DNA from: Corallium rubrum
Lineage: Eukaryota > Cnidaria > Anthozoa > Scleralcyonacea > Coralliidae
DNA: 64,000 nucleotides
NCBI GenBank assembly: GCA_964035015.1
Contig: OZ036016.1
Span: forward strand, 3,219,552 to 3,283,551
Direction of reading: 5' to 3'
Notes under the pieces: model-generated
What the model was told of the DNA's origin: nothing
The model's database searches: none
Seen by the model: the letters and a program-made list of their open reading frames with translations, nothing else
Shown here: positions 33,883 through 45,425 of the stretch, piece after piece
How the letters are laid out: every line of letters begins with the position of its first letter
How positions within the stretch are numbered: position 1 is the stretch's first letter
Position numbers and translations under genes: made by a program

Positions 33883-34323
33883 GCACTAGCCTAGACATTC
33901 ACACAACCTTCTAGAGTACACTATGAAGTGTATATGCATGTTATTTATACAAGGGAATTTATACAAGGCAAGCCGTTGTATATATCAGGCTATATACAGT
34001 TCTATATAATGCAAGTATAATCACATGTTATATACGGATGCCCTTATTGGCCTTAAATAACCTTGTTTACCGATTTATATTTCCAATTCTCGGGCCATTA
34101 CAATAATTAGTCGTACGTAGTATCTTCAGTACATTAATGTGTTTGTAATATACAATTTACATGTTCAGTCATGTTATCCAAATACCAGTATCCGCATGTA
34201 CGCAGCGCGTACCTCTTTTTAACAAACTGAGGTCTTGACAATTCAGCATACCACTGAATTACTAATGATTTGAGAGGTATTAGTTTTATCATTTCTTCAA
34301 CATTTACACAGAATATGGTTCAC

Positions 34324-34324
<1 letters not shown>
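33883..34324. other. Non-coding stretch
   Basis: Only the short 'cacaaccttctagagta' fragment shared with 32635 was recognised. Confidence 0.45.

Positions 34325-34402
<78 letters not shown>
34325..34402. repeat. (TA)n microsatellite
   Basis: About 38 units. Confidence 0.97.
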
Positions 34403-34405
<3 letters not shown>

Positions 34406-34452
34406 CCAATTCCCTCCTCAGTGCATGTTCTGAATTAATCTGAGGAAGAACG

Positions 34453-34514
<62 letters not shown>

Positions 34515-34565
34515 GCGTTCTTCCTCAGATTAATTCAGAACATGCACTGAGGAGGGAATTGGAAA
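34403..34565. repeat. Foldback with (TA)n loop
   Basis: 'ccaattccctcctcagtgca' on the left is perfectly mirrored by 'tgcactgaggagggaattgg' on the right, through 'aatctgaggaagaacgct' and its inverse. The loop is a (TA)n run of about 50 bp (34456-34505). Confidence 0.9.
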
Positions 34566-34719
34566 TCAGAAGTGTTTTTGAAATCAGAGAAAGCCTTTGC
34601 ATATACGAGTGTTTGGCCTTTCAAAAACTCATTAATAATTCATGAAGGAAAAACAAAAGAAACTCATATTTAATGAGTACTAACGAATGCTTCGATTTCT
34701 AAATACTGATACTACCGAA

Positions 34720-34840
34720 AATATTGAACGTATTTAATATTGAAAATATTAACCGAAATTAATCGAACGTAGTTTTCTAACGTTTTGAGCGAAGGCCCAT
34801 CGTCAGAGAGAAACGTTTCTCTCTGACGAAGGGGCGGGCT
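34720..34840. mobile_element. Hammerhead-like foldback, diverged
   Basis: 'aacgttttgagcgaaggccc' then 'atcgtcagagagaaacg' and its inverse 'tttctctctgacgaagg'. Same family as 15826-16008. A half copy in the opposite sense (35803-35850, 'ggccttcgctcggaacgtta') may be the other edge of one element. Confidence 0.65.
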
Positions 34841-36985
34841 CCTATCTCCTGTCAGTCAAAAAATTGTCTCCACAAAATGGCGGATTTATAAGGGCAAAAG
34901 GAACTCGCCCTAGGACTTTTTAACAGTTTTTTACACGGCCGCGGTTGACCGGTGTGGAGTGGACGATGGATGTTTTTTAGCACTGAATTTCTTTGTTTTT
35001 TACGCCAGGAACTTTACTGGATTAGTGAATTTAAACATAAAAGCATGTGAAGTGCAATATCCTTCGCCAAAACATTTCGAACATCAAACTCTGGATGTAG
35101 AAATGGCGACGATAGCGGCCCTTTTAATACGAATGGTTTTAGTGTTTTTACTGTTTTACATTATATTTGAATGATTCCCACTTGCCAATCTGTATGCGAT
35201 TTATACTGAATGTGGAGGATTAATCCAGGAGACAGTAAGTGTTTGGTTCTTTTTTATCCAATCTAATTTCTAGCTTGTCATTTTTGAAATATAAAATATG
35301 TTATGCACCTGTCATAATATGCACCTGTTATACATCAGTCTTTTCGACATCTATTTATATTGACATTTTAAATCCATGTTTTTCTTAAGATTTTCTCCTA
35401 GTTTCCATTACGTATTTGATTAGTTTCTTTTCTTTTTCGTTTTTCCGAGTTTCAAGTTTAGCATGAGCCTATCTTTTTGTTGCTTTTTGTAATTGTGGTG
35501 AATTGATCAAAATATAATTTTGAACTTATAGTTTTTAGTACGTTTAATAAAACAAGTGTCTTGCAAATTGTTTTTTAATCAAAAATTTTATAATTTGTAT
35601 GTGGCTGATTTGTTGTCATGCGTGTATCCAATTTATCCCTATGAAACGTCCTCCAATTCTTTATTTTGAGAGGCGATCATTGTTGTATATTTATCCCACC
35701 CCTTTGCAAACTTCAAAATGGCGGATCTATAAGGGCAAAATAAAATTAATTTGGACACCTGTCACGTGACCGAGCACGCATTCTAGGTCTATTATTTCTA
35801 TGGCCTTCGCTCGGAACGTTAGAAACTACGATCAATAATTTCGGCAGTATTTTCCCATGGTGTTGATTTTCGTTGTTTTTGACTTGATTATTAATGAGCT
35901 TGAGAACTGATTTTCCTGTTTACATATGGTTATTGCTAATGCTAATCTTTACTATAAAACACTTTACACACAAAAGGATGTAAAAAGGATGTAATCTATC
36001 AACACTGCGAGTTTGAGCGTTTCATCAAGGGATCCATACACGAAGGAAGTTATTGTTTACCGGAGTTTTGGATTCCCCTGCGGTGAAACATGATAGACTG
36101 TTGATATGGCATTTCAATCAAGCTATTTCAATTGGAAAATCAATTAAAATAATCCTTCCTGAGATTTAATTTACGATGGTGTGGGAAATTTATTCATCAT
36201 CAACTTGTTTATCTTGCACAAATAGATAGACGAACACTTTTTTTCATCTAATATCGGAGATGGTATACGATTTTTACCGTGTTTTACTGGTGTATCCAAA
36301 TCTATCCGAAAATTCTACCATTTCACAGGGGTCTCAGCCATCGAATAGCTGAATAACTAACTTGCACACTCCCGATTCCCTTTATGTAATTGAATTAATT
36401 TTAAAATAAGCACAAGTACGTAAATAAAAAAAGCTAGAGCCGTCAACAGATTGAAAGCTTAACAATAATAATTTAAGTCCAGATTTAAAACTCCAATTAA
36501 TTGGGCAAGCATTGTTTTGTTTTCAGAAATGCTTTCAGACACTACTCGTCTATTCTCGCCGACTTGTTTGAATGCGAATTCTCAAATTTTTTGTTGGTCT
36601 GATATCGATAATTCCGGTTCATGTCAGAAAATGATTTATTGCTATGCCTCATCAATCAATACGTAATTCAGTTTGACTAACTCATTATATTTACTGACCT
36701 TTGTCAAATACCATAGTTCTTTCTAACTTCGATGTCTGCTTTATATCAACGATTTCAACCTGTTTAGGTTTTTCAGCAGGCACACTGAAAACCAGCGTTT
36801 CGGCTTACACTGTAAATATTCAATAAAGGCTTTTTATAACTTAATCGATTTTACCAATACTAAAAACTATGGTCGGATCAATGTTAATTATAATAGATGA
36901 TTACTTCGGCCAAACAGCATTATTGAATATTTTGCAGCGTTGGCCTCAGTAATTTTTTATTACGTAATATATCATACACGAGAAG
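34841..36985. other. Non-coding; probable interior of a large relic element
   Basis: 'aaaatggcgga(t)..tataagggcaaaa' occurs directly at 34876 and 35717. An open frame at 34959-35174 (+) ends in a hydrophobic stretch but has no other support. No gene is called. Confidence 0.45.
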
Positions 36986-37022
36986 TCGTTTCGGTTGCCG
37001 AGCTCAGCCTCCTCAGTTCTAC
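36970..37022 (-). ncRNA. Hammerhead-like motif, probably inactive
   Basis: Minus strand: CTGAGGA, a weak GG..CC helix II, GAAACGACTTCTCGT forming a 4-bp helix III, then G where the cleavage position needs A, C or U. Confidence 0.4.
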
Positions 37023-37892
37023 TCAAATACAAAAGGCTGAACCCGTCACCATCGGCGGAAAGTGACGCACTCCGCATTTATTAAAGTCGTTCATATATTT
37101 GTACGTGCTGAATGTTTTACCGGAATATCCAAATTTTGACGAGAAAACAATAAATAAATCCGTCCTTTCCTCCATCCCATCCATTCTTCCCTCCATTTCA
37201 TCCAGCCATCCTTCCTATCGTTTCTTTCTTCCCATCATCCATTTATTCATTGTTATCCATCTATTTATTTTTTTCAGTTCTCCCTTTCTCTCCCCCTTCA
37301 AATTCCCTCCTTTCTCCCACCCGGTATCCATTCAATAGTTCATCGTCCCCCCCCTTTTATTCTCCCTCTCAAGATTCTAACAAACAGGACCAAACAACAT
37401 ATCAACTATACAAGGAATATTATTCACATTTCATATTCTTATAAACTAACTTTGGTACATTAAAAACTTTTTTTTAAACAGGGATAACTACACAAAAAAC
37501 AAGATGAATATTTATATACCCTAAAATTTAAGTTAACTTCTGCACAAAGCAAATGTCTGCGGCTTCTTGTGGCTGATAACTGGGCTCTTCTTTTGCCGAG
37601 CTTTTGCCAAATTTACATAATTTCCAGCACCAAACGAGTGTTTTTCTTGGTCTTGTGTGCCAAGATATGACAAATACGTGGTTGTTGATGCCATATTTCT
37701 AGCTAGCGAAAAACCAAGAAGCTTTCGGTGCCAACATAGGATTCAGCGAGCTGTTTTCCATGAGGAGTTGGGTCCGAGAAGGCCAACGTTTCCTTGGCGA
37801 TGACGCAACCAAACATGAAATGTTTCCTGAAGCAAGACATGAAAAGAAGGAATCGTTGAGTGGTCACATTGTAGATATATACAATATATATT
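37023..37892. other. Non-coding stretch, pyrimidine-rich part
   Basis: 37150-37370 is rich in CCATC/CTTCC imperfect repeats. No gene was seen. Confidence 0.5.
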
Positions 37893-38421
37893 CTGGTAAG
37901 AAATATTATTGCCCAGCATACTGCTTTAAACAAAACCATAACACAAGATAAAAACTGGATGTCCAGCATTCTGACACACAAGATAAAAACTGGACACGAT
38001 GTTTGTTTCGATGACTTCTCAATTATATCGTCAGGTTCTAACCAATTAGATGTTCTTCTTCGAGAAAGCTTGTTAATTTCTAAGTTTAAACCCTCTCTTA
38101 ACGCTAACATTAGATCATTTCCCTTAGCACTCTTTTAGACTTTTTTTTTTTTTTTTTTTTTTCCCTTCACGCTGTGGGGTCTCTTCACCAGTTTGACAAT
38201 TCACTTGTCTTACATCACCTTTTCTGTCACCTTGTCTGTCACCTTATCACTTTCTATTTATGTAACTAGTTAAGCTATTTAAGTCACCTTCATGTATGTA
38301 TATTTATCACTCTGATGATGTTACATGTAGTAACGAAACGTTAGTAAATCTTTTCAAAATTATTTTGTGTTATGGTTTTGTTTAAAGCAGTATGCTGGGC
38401 AATAATATTTCTTACCAGAAT
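37893..38421 (+). mobile_element. Penelope-like element tail with inverted end and hammerhead-like motif
   Basis: 37977-38137 (+) encodes HDVCFDDFSIISSGSNQ, then VLLRESLLISKFKPSLN, then FPLALF and a stop: the C-terminal end typical of the GIY-YIG part of Penelope-like retroelements. After a poly-T (38139-38162), the 3' region ends in 'gcagtatgctgggcaata', whose perfect inverse (53 bp) is at 37894-37947. An inverted end copy of this kind is usual for Penelope-like insertions. The rest of the element is missing (5' truncation). 'acaagataaaaactgga' is repeated at the truncation point. Confidence 0.78.
38312..38346 (+). ncRNA. Hammerhead-like motif in the Penelope-like 3' region
   Basis: CTGATGA (38312-38318), one extra T, helix II GTTAC/GTAAC with ATGTA loop, GAAA (38335-38338), a 2-bp helix III with GTTA loop, and GTA at the cleavage position. 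Helix I pairs poorly. Its position, 3' of the coding end, fits the known placement in Penelope-like elements. Confidence 0.55.
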
Positions 38422-38694
38422 TAGATTTCCGCCTGGTTCATCCATTGCGACAATACAATATATATGTTATAGATCTATACATTAAGAGACATCAAGCATG
38501 CGATTTGACAAATATTGTCCTTCGGAAAGCGTGTTGTCCGACCTACCGGAGGGACCCGAAATCGCATGGTACTTGTATGTAGAACATGTATGTTTTCTTG
38601 TAAGTGTGAGAACATTACTTATAAATCTACAAAGACTTGGGGTTCGTTTTTGAAACTAATGAGACTAAGAAAACCAGCTAATGTCGCCAAAGGT

Positions 38695-38865
38695 TCTGTC
38701 GAGATGGATAAGAGAGGACATGATAGGATAAATGAGGATAAGAGGATAAGGAGGGCAAATTGGGACAAATGGGGATAAATAAGGATAAGCGATGATAAAT
38801 AAGGATACATGGGGATAACCGAGGACAAATGAGGATAACATGGGGATAATTGAGGGTAATAATTA
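38695..38865. repeat. Degenerate GGATAA minisatellite
   Basis: Variants of 'ggacaaatggggataaataa' in imperfect tandem order. Confidence 0.75.
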
Positions 38866-39640
38866 GAGATCTCTGAGAAAATCTCTGCTTCGTCCTGAGA
38901 CATCTCTGTGAAAACTCGACCGTATCATTATTCTGAGGTAAAAAAAACCCTCCAAAACATCCTCAAGAGGTAGTCATTATTCATCATACTCTGTAATATT
39001 TTTGTACCTTACGCAATCCAGGAGTCGTGTCGCTATTCCTTGTCGTCGATATTGCTGTAGTACCCAGACTCTGCTTATGCCGCACTGCGCACGGACCGGC
39101 GTAGAACTAGAAAACGAATCGAAGATTGAACGGTGAAAAGGCCCCATTTAGCTTACGAAGTGATCACATTACAGTACCCATGATCTTACCTGCAGCACCA
39201 GGCCCCTTGCATATCCGTTGTCTTCTGCTCGTCCTTCAGTTCAGATGGCAAGACGGGGTATGCCTATGCGATGGTATAGAGAAAAATAGATGTCAAAGAC
39301 AAATAAATGAAAGCATGGATGACTTCAGGGAACAAACTTGGAGTATAACGGCAAACACTACTTGTGTTTAACTGATGCCAAACTGAACTATAACTAAACT
39401 AACTTTAATTATCTTGGATACCATCATAATATAATTATGATAGCATCACCCTAGAGGTCCAGTCGAAACCATTCATACGGATACCTGATGAATGTCTACA
39501 GCGACCACACATCCAACTACTTTCTTGTTTGTAATGAACATATACGTCTAAATGAAACAAAAAACACGTGGTATGACAGATCGTTCGGTAGTCAAACAAG
39601 TGGAAAATGCCACTCTAGTCTTAGTCTAATCAAGGTGCGC
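38866..39640. other. Non-coding stretch
   Basis: No repeat structure or gene recognised. Confidence 0.4.
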
Positions 39641-39644
39641 AAGG

Positions 39645-39782
39645 ACAAAAAGACTGAGTACGCAAAGTGCGCGAAAACAACACGCATGATGCGCGAAGAC
39701 AGGACGCAAGGTGCGCGAAAACAACACGCGTGATGCGCGAAGACAGGACGCAAGGTGCGCGAAAACAACACGCAAGGTAAAA
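39645..39782. repeat. Minisatellite, unit about 54 bp, 2.5 copies
   Basis: 'gcgcgaaaacaacacgc', 'tgatgcgcgaagacaggacg' and 'caaggtgcgcg' repeat in order. Confidence 0.9.
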
Positions 39783-40090
39783 AAAGACACAAGATGCACG
39801 AGCACACAAATACAGCATGCAACGGCAATAAGGAAAATACAGTAGCAAAATGTTACCTTGGCGTCTTGCATTCGAAACGACGACTCGGACGAAAAACCAA
39901 GCTCGTTGTCGACTACTTTTCTTACATCAGCAACCTGTCAAAAGTAGACATACATTTCACTGGCTAAAAATCACCAACCTAGACGATCAACATCAACTGA
40001 TCAAAGTTCAACTAACCATTTTCTTTAACCTTATTTTAAAACCTACAAGTAAGCTTAAAAACCATTTTTGGAATTATCGTCGCAAAACTA
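39783..40090. other. Non-coding stretch
   Basis: Nothing recognised. Confidence 0.4.
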
Positions 40091-40326
40091 AAGGCCTGGC
40101 CAAACGCTTTCAACATTTCATTCAACATCGTTCAACATTGTTGAATTCAACTGTGATTCAACATGTTGAAAGCGTTTGGCAACCCTTGTTGAATGATGTT
40201 TAACGTTGTTCAATGGTGTTGAATGTTGTTGAACGAAATTTGAACATGTTCAAATTTTCGTTCAACATGCGTTCAACAATGTTGAACGATGTTGAATGAA
40301 ATGTTGAAAGCGTTTGGCCAGGCCTT
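40091..40326. mobile_element. TA-flanked MITE (236 bp), nearly full-length palindrome
   Basis: It begins AAGGCCTGGCCAAACGCTTT and ends with the exact inverse, with TA on both sides. The interior is made of 'gttgaa'/'ttcaac' repeats in both senses. Terminal repeats of about 38 bp are essentially perfect, so the insertion looks young. Confidence 0.9.
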
Positions 40327-40868
40327 TATACCTTCTTTAGGTGCGTAAAATGATCTTGTGGCAACACAACTATCACTCGACCGTCGTCAAAATCCTCAAC
40401 AACACGTTCAGTTTTCCAACCCTAAAATTCAACAAAATAGATTTAAACCAGACAGGAAATTTTCGTTTTTAGAAACAGTGACGTCGTGACATACCAGGAA
40501 CCTGAGACCAGTGACGAACTTTCGATGGAACTTCAAATGATCAGCCTCGTCTTCGGGTTGCGCTCGCGTGTACACCATATTACACGTAGAGCATGTCACA
40601 TGACCAAAATCCTTCTGACCCAAATCCTAAAAGGGTCAAATACAGATCTGTTAATTACTTACTAAATGAAAACCAAAAGAAAAAAATAATATTTGCAGTT
40701 ATTTGTGTCAATTCTAGAAAAAGCAAAGAAATACTGATATTTTGTGTGGAGCCTTTCATGCAAATAAAACGTCAAAACTCAAAAACGTTTTACTCTGACA
40801 AAGGACTCCACCCTTAATTTTCTTCTACATTTTGGCCCTAATAGTACAGCTCAATAATGCTTAAAGAT
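40327..40868. other. Non-coding stretch
   Basis: No gene seen. Short frames on both strands lack domains. Confidence 0.4.
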
Positions 40869-40964
40869 GAGGTAATACAAGCAACATTTTTCTTCAACTT
40901 TCAACGCAACTTTGTTGTGTTGCAAGTTGAAAAGCGTTGTTGCACGTTTTACTTCCCACCTTAA

Positions 40965-41435
40965 ACCATAGTCAATCGGGATATGGTCTGGAAACTCAGT
41001 TAAAGTCTTTGGTCTATCTTTTTGTTCGCCTTTATGCATTTTTGTGCACGGTGTACGGTCACTGAACACATTGTATTTTAGTATAATGTACGAATTGTCC
41101 AATAGATCGGTTTCACTCACGTGATCGGTGGGCCCATTGGGGTGGTGAAACAATAAGAAATATTTGAATAAGAAAGAGCTAATTCCCATGCCGTACACCA
41201 ATATGGCCGCCATTTCATTATTTTGGTACACCAATATGGCCGCCGTGACGTCAGATGAAAACGATCTATAGCAACGTTTCAGTCAATCACTCAACCGTGC
41301 TATTTAAATATTAATAAACCTACAGTAAAACAAAGGATGTGCACGGTGTAAGGTACGGTTCAACATAAAATCACAGCTCATTATATGCGCTTTGAAGTTT
41401 GCCGAGTTTCCAGACCATATCTCGATTGACTATGC
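40965..41435. mobile_element. TTAA-flanked MITE, copy B, with an insertion
   Basis: Same family as 1315-1615, also flanked by TTAA (40961-40964 and 41436-41439). It is split by a 162-bp element at 41106. Confidence 0.88.
41106..41267. mobile_element. Small MITE inside the TTAA MITE
   Basis: Inverted ends AGATCGGTTTCA and TGAAAACGATCT. Direct ATAG copies flank it (41102-41105 and 41268-41271), and copy A of the host lacks it. The interior holds a direct repeat of 'tacaccaatatggccgcc'. Confidence 0.82.
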
Positions 41436-41529
41436 TTAAACATTGTCACGCAACAATGATTTTGTTGCAAGTTTAAAAAATATGTTAAAAAAAAGTAGAC
41501 TCCAGTTCTACTTGCTGCAACATGCTGAT

Positions 41530-41833
41530 TACCCTGTGAGTCAGAGGCCCTGTCCGACCTACACAGGCTTCGGGGGAAAGTGGGCTCTGCCAACAAACTC
41601 GATATTTGCCCCAATTTCGGGCGAGTCAGTCAGGTTTTAAACTGGTCAAACAAGTTCTAGTTTATGAACACACATTAGCAGGAAAATAGCAAGTAACGCG
41701 TTAGAGCCTGGGCCCAAAATAGTATCTTGGTAACCACTCACACATGCTCAAAAAGAAATATTGAGTTTGTTGACAGAGCCCACTTTCCCCCGAAGCCTGC
41801 GTAGGTTGGAAAGGGGCTCTGACTCGCAGGGTA
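41530..41833. mobile_element. MULE-like MITE with 9-bp target duplication
   Basis: The ends TACCCTGTGAGTCAGAGGCC and GGGGCTCTGACTCGCAGGGTA are inverted, and the arms extend through 'aggcttcgggggaaagtggg'. CATGCTGAT is duplicated (41521-41529 and 41834-41842). Terminal fragments of the family lie at 2117-2145 and 42265-42285. Confidence 0.85.
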
Positions 41834-42164
41834 CATGCTGATTCAACTTGCAACAATATCATTGTTGCCTGACAATGTTTAAGTTGGGTGGTAATACATG
41901 CAACAATGCTATTCAACTTGCAACAAAATCATTGTTGCCCGACAATGTTTAAGGTGGGTGGTAATACGTGCAACAACGCTTATTCAACTTGCAAGGCAAC
42001 AATGTTGCAGCAATTTATTGCTCGTATTATTTCTCCTTGAAATACTGCAGGAAAATATATTTACCAGGTACATTTGTTCCTTTTTGCCAGAAATAGGGGA
42101 TGAGGAGGGAGAAATATCTTTTCTACAAAAATTATGAAAAAAAGTATGAATTAGTAATTATCAA

Positions 42165-42545
42165 TATTATCATAGACCTCATTTAACTAATTAATAAATT
42201 AATTAATTAAAACCTTAATTATTTAATTACATGTACATAATTAATTAAAACCCTAATTAATTAAAGGGGCTCTGAGTTGCAGAGCAGTGATTAATTAATT
42301 ATATAATTATTTTGTTAATGTATAAAGATACTAATTTGTTTAATTAAATTAATTAATTATTAAATCAACTAATTAATTAATTAATTAATCAATTAAATTA
42401 ATTAATTAATTAATTAATTAAGAATTAATTTATTAAGAATTAATTAATTAATTAGGAATTAATTAATTAGGAATTAATTAATTAATTAGGAATTAATTAA
42501 TTAATTAGGAATTAATTAATTAATTAGGAATTAATTAGTTAATTG
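42165..42545. repeat. TTAA-rich array
   Basis: (TTAA)n with a minisatellite part, unit 'aattaattaattagg', at 42430-42530. It abuts the stop codon of the minus-strand gene at 42531. Confidence 0.9.
42429..42434 (-). terminator. Possible poly(A) signal of the PIP-box gene
   Basis: AATAAA on the minus strand, 97 nt after the stop. The AT-rich setting makes chance occurrence possible. Confidence 0.4.
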
Positions 42546-43517
42546 ACTCAAAACCAACCTAGCTTTTAAATTTTTCTTGCCCTTCTTATCTGGTGTCACA
42601 TTGGCATTTCGTGAAGGCGATTTGGACTTCTCTCCTTGCATTGGAGAGAAATACTGTGTAATGCTACTTTGGTGGTCAGGAGAGCAAGTTCTTGAATTTG
42701 AACTAGAACTAATGAATCCTGATGAGCTACTGACTGGACTAAACAGAGCAGGACTTGAACACACACTTCTGTTGTCTCGTGGTGATTCCTCTAAGATTCT
42801 GAACGTCTCATGAAAACCAGAATCTCTTTGTTTGTGATGTGTCTTTGTTTCTTCAGATTTGTTAAAAGATAACCTTAAACCATCTAAATTTGATTGTCTT
42901 TTAACACGATATTCATTTTTAGTTTCATTTGATTCAATGTCTATTCTATTATCTTCTTTTATCAAGTTATCGTCACATAAATCAATGTCTTTCTTTTTTA
43001 TTATTTCAAGTTCCTGGTTAAATTCAGGAGTCTCATTTATTCTCACTAGACAGTCTTCTGAATTTTCCATGTTCATATTCACATCAAACTTTGTTTTTTT
43101 ACTCCATCTTGTGTGTGAACTGATGTCATTGGACGTATCGAGAGAACGTCGCTTTCCTGATGAAATGTCCTTCAGTATAGGACTAGTTTTAATTTTACTA
43201 ACAGAAACCTTTTTAGGGCTACTTCCAGCACTTTTTCTTGTTTCATTAAAGAAACAAGTTTTTTTACCAAATACATTTCGAACAGGTTTATTTACAGACA
43301 TGGTGAATTTCTTATTATTTTTGACTGGTTTGGATTTCACTTGAGCTTTTGAAGATATTTTCACATTTTTATTAGTTGATACATCAACAGACATTACAGG
43401 TTGTTTGGGAGTGATTTTTTTCAATCCTGAACAAAGATGATTTTTCTTTTGGCTATAGAAGTTTAGTGCCTTGATTCTGTTTTGGTCATCCCCATTGGAA
43501 TTGACCTCTTTTTCCAT
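42531..43517 (-). CDS. Disordered basic protein with PCNA-interacting (PIP-box) motif, probable last exon
   Basis: An open frame of 328 aa. It is rich in Ser, Lys and Asn, with many SP/TP sites (for example SSPKK, SPALFSP, CSPD), and no folded domain is visible. Residues 283-290, QSSITQYF, fit the PIP-box pattern Q-x-x-[ILM]-x-x-[YF]-[YF], followed by basic residues toward the C-terminus. A VRNVFG segment at about residue 80 resembles cyclin-binding RxL/RNLFG motifs. Together these suggest a DNA replication, repair or cell-cycle protein, such as the tail of a larger scaffold. This is inference. An in-frame stop directly precedes the first Met, and a good acceptor (TTTTTAG) lies at about 43602 with another frame open across the junction, so the true 5' structure is unresolved. 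The gene may start further upstream on the minus strand. Confidence 0.6.
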   Translation of the reverse strand: MEKEVNSNGDDQNRIKALNFYSQKKNHLCSGLKKITPKQPVMSVDVSTNKNVKISSKAQVKSKPVKNNKKFTMSVNKPVRNVFGKKTCFFNETRKSAGSSPKKVSVSKIKTSPILKDISSGKRRSLDTSNDISSHTRWSKKTKFDVNMNMENSEDCLVRINETPEFNQELEIIKKKDIDLCDDNLIKEDNRIDIESNETKNEYRVKRQSNLDGLRLSFNKSEETKTHHKQRDSGFHETFRILEESPRDNRSVCSSPALFSPVSSSSGFISSSSNSRTCSPDHQSSITQYFSPMQGEKSKSPSRNANVTPDKKGKKNLKARLVLSQLTN

Positions 43518-43820
43518 TCAGGGCTTGCAGTGAGTTTTAGTTGATCATCAAATTTAGTTGAAAATGAAACTCTTGGTCTTCAAGCAGTTGGAAAGCATAG
43601 GCACTAAAAACAGTTAAAAAATTGATGTTTTGACAGATAGAGAGATCAAAACATTTAAGCTACTGTAGTTGACCTCTTTTCTATATGTTTTATATATCTA
43701 ACCCTGAGACCTAGAAATACCAGTTTGGTGCCTGGCGGGTATAGTATGTATATATACAGTGGCATACTGAACAGTGGGGTGTGACACCCCTACTTTTGGG
43801 AGAAATGGTTGGATATATAT

Positions 43821-43858
<38 letters not shown>

Positions 43859-44131
43859 ATTACACAGTGGTGTGAAGATGTGGATTTTATCTTCGAGTGG
43901 TGAAAACAATAATTTTTTAGAATGAGTGTAGCGAATGAGTAAAATATCGTTTTTACCATGAGAAGATAATATTCATATCTTCAAGCCAGCATGTAATTTT
44001 CTTTTTATTATATAGATTCAATGCAAAAAGAGGTAAAATTCTTAATGACGTCATTGATATCTTCACTAGTGAGGATATGGAAAATACGACACTGCATATT
44101 CTCTAGTAAAACACTCACATCTATATAATAA

Positions 44132-44189
<58 letters not shown>

Positions 44190-45425
44190 ATATATATATA
44201 TATTACACATACAGTGGCATACTGAACAGGAGTGTGTGGGGTGTGTGATACTCCCACTTTTCGGGGAAATGGTCAGACTTATGGTTGATGTAGGTCATGC
44301 AGTTAAAACCAAATTGGTTGGTAAATTTAGGATTTAAAACCTTAAAATATATAACCTGTCTGGGTTTCATTGGTAAATTTTGAACCTCCCCCCCCCACCC
44401 CCAAATTAAAATATCCTCGGTACACCACTGTACATATATACATTTTAAGACCAAACCGGGACCAGTTGCAAAAAATGCAACTACACAGGCCTTAAAATGT
44501 ATATATTCTATATATATATATTGTATATATATCTATCTATCTTACTGCCACCTTAAGGTGCATATAACGAGTGATCGGTGGCATTGTGCAAATCACGCGA
44601 GAATCAACAAAGGAATCACGCATCATATGTGTATCTTAAACTCTTCACATTCAATATGTATAAACCAGCAAAATATTCCACATTGAGGCTCCACAATCAC
44701 TTACTGAAATATTTAGGTCAGTATAAAATCCACAATCTTCACATCAAATACGTATTCTAAATCCAGTCAAAGTGCTAGAAAAATCACTAGATCCCTTCTC
44801 TTTTATGATAAATTAATAAAATTTTCAACAACCATCAAGGCCAACTCATTTTGATTGTTCTTTGAAATGCCTATTTCTTTTTGTCAGGATGATAAATAAC
44901 TAACATCCACCACAGGTACTCCTGGAAGGAATTCGGAACGCGTCGGCGTATTATCGGCGGTGCCCGAATATTGAAAATACTCAGTGTTTTTTCCCTTTTA
45001 TACAGACAATTATGGAATGTTAGACACATTTTGTTTTTATCAAAATGAAAAATATTTTTTTCTGAAATAGTTAACGCTGTTTGAAAATTCTGTTCCAGCC
45101 TGACTGGCCATTTTAGCGCAAGGTAAAGCAAGGTACGATGCATCGTCGGTCCGACACGAGTTACTCCGATTGTGCATCATCGGATGCTTCACATTCAGCC
45201 AAAAAAACGCGCGAAAATATTTCATTCATTTCAAATGTATTCGTGAATATTTATCGCCTGAAACGCTCAATGCTTTTTGAATTTCGTTGAAAATGAACCT
45301 CTTTTTTCCTTGGAAAACGAGAAGGTAGTTCGAAATAGATATATTTCTGTTCTATGACAGTTACCTGTACCACAGGGCACAGACGATAGTCAAGGTAAAT
45401 AAAGACAAGAAAGGAAGGAAAGAAG
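43518..45425. other. Upstream region with repeats; gene structure unresolved
   Basis: 43745-43815 and 44207-44280 share 'cagtggcatactgaaca' and 'acttttgggag'/'acttttcggg' beside (TA)n tracts (43823-43858, 44133-44203). A plus-strand frame at 45138-45290 (MHRRSDTSYSDC start) in GC-richer sequence might be a 5' exon, but no partner exon was found. Confidence 0.4.
44133..44203. repeat. (TA)n microsatellite
   Basis: About 35 units with one ACATG break. Confidence 0.95.

Larger units (their letters stand above)
40869..42020. mobile_element. Nested complex: TTGCAA foldback host with three inserted MITEs
   Basis: The host sequence has 'caacttgcaacaa(a/t)atcattgttgc' units in both senses (40880-40960, 41440-41520, 41834-42020), with 'ttaa(a/g)ttgggtggtaata' junctions. 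Insertions within it are 40965-41435 (TTAA MITE, itself split at 41106-41267) and 41530-41833 (MULE-like MITE). Confidence 0.8.

Noticed and set aside
34959-35174. Small protein with a hydrophobic C-terminus
   Set aside because: Chance frame in AT-rich DNA; lies within a probable relic element.
36970-37022. Active hammerhead on the minus strand
   Set aside because: The cleavage position is G and helix II is weak, so it is kept only as a degenerate motif.
45138-45290. Plus-strand start exon (MHRRSDTSYSDC)
   Set aside because: Composition looks coding, but no downstream exon was found and the next 3.7 kb is ARMC1 on the other strand.
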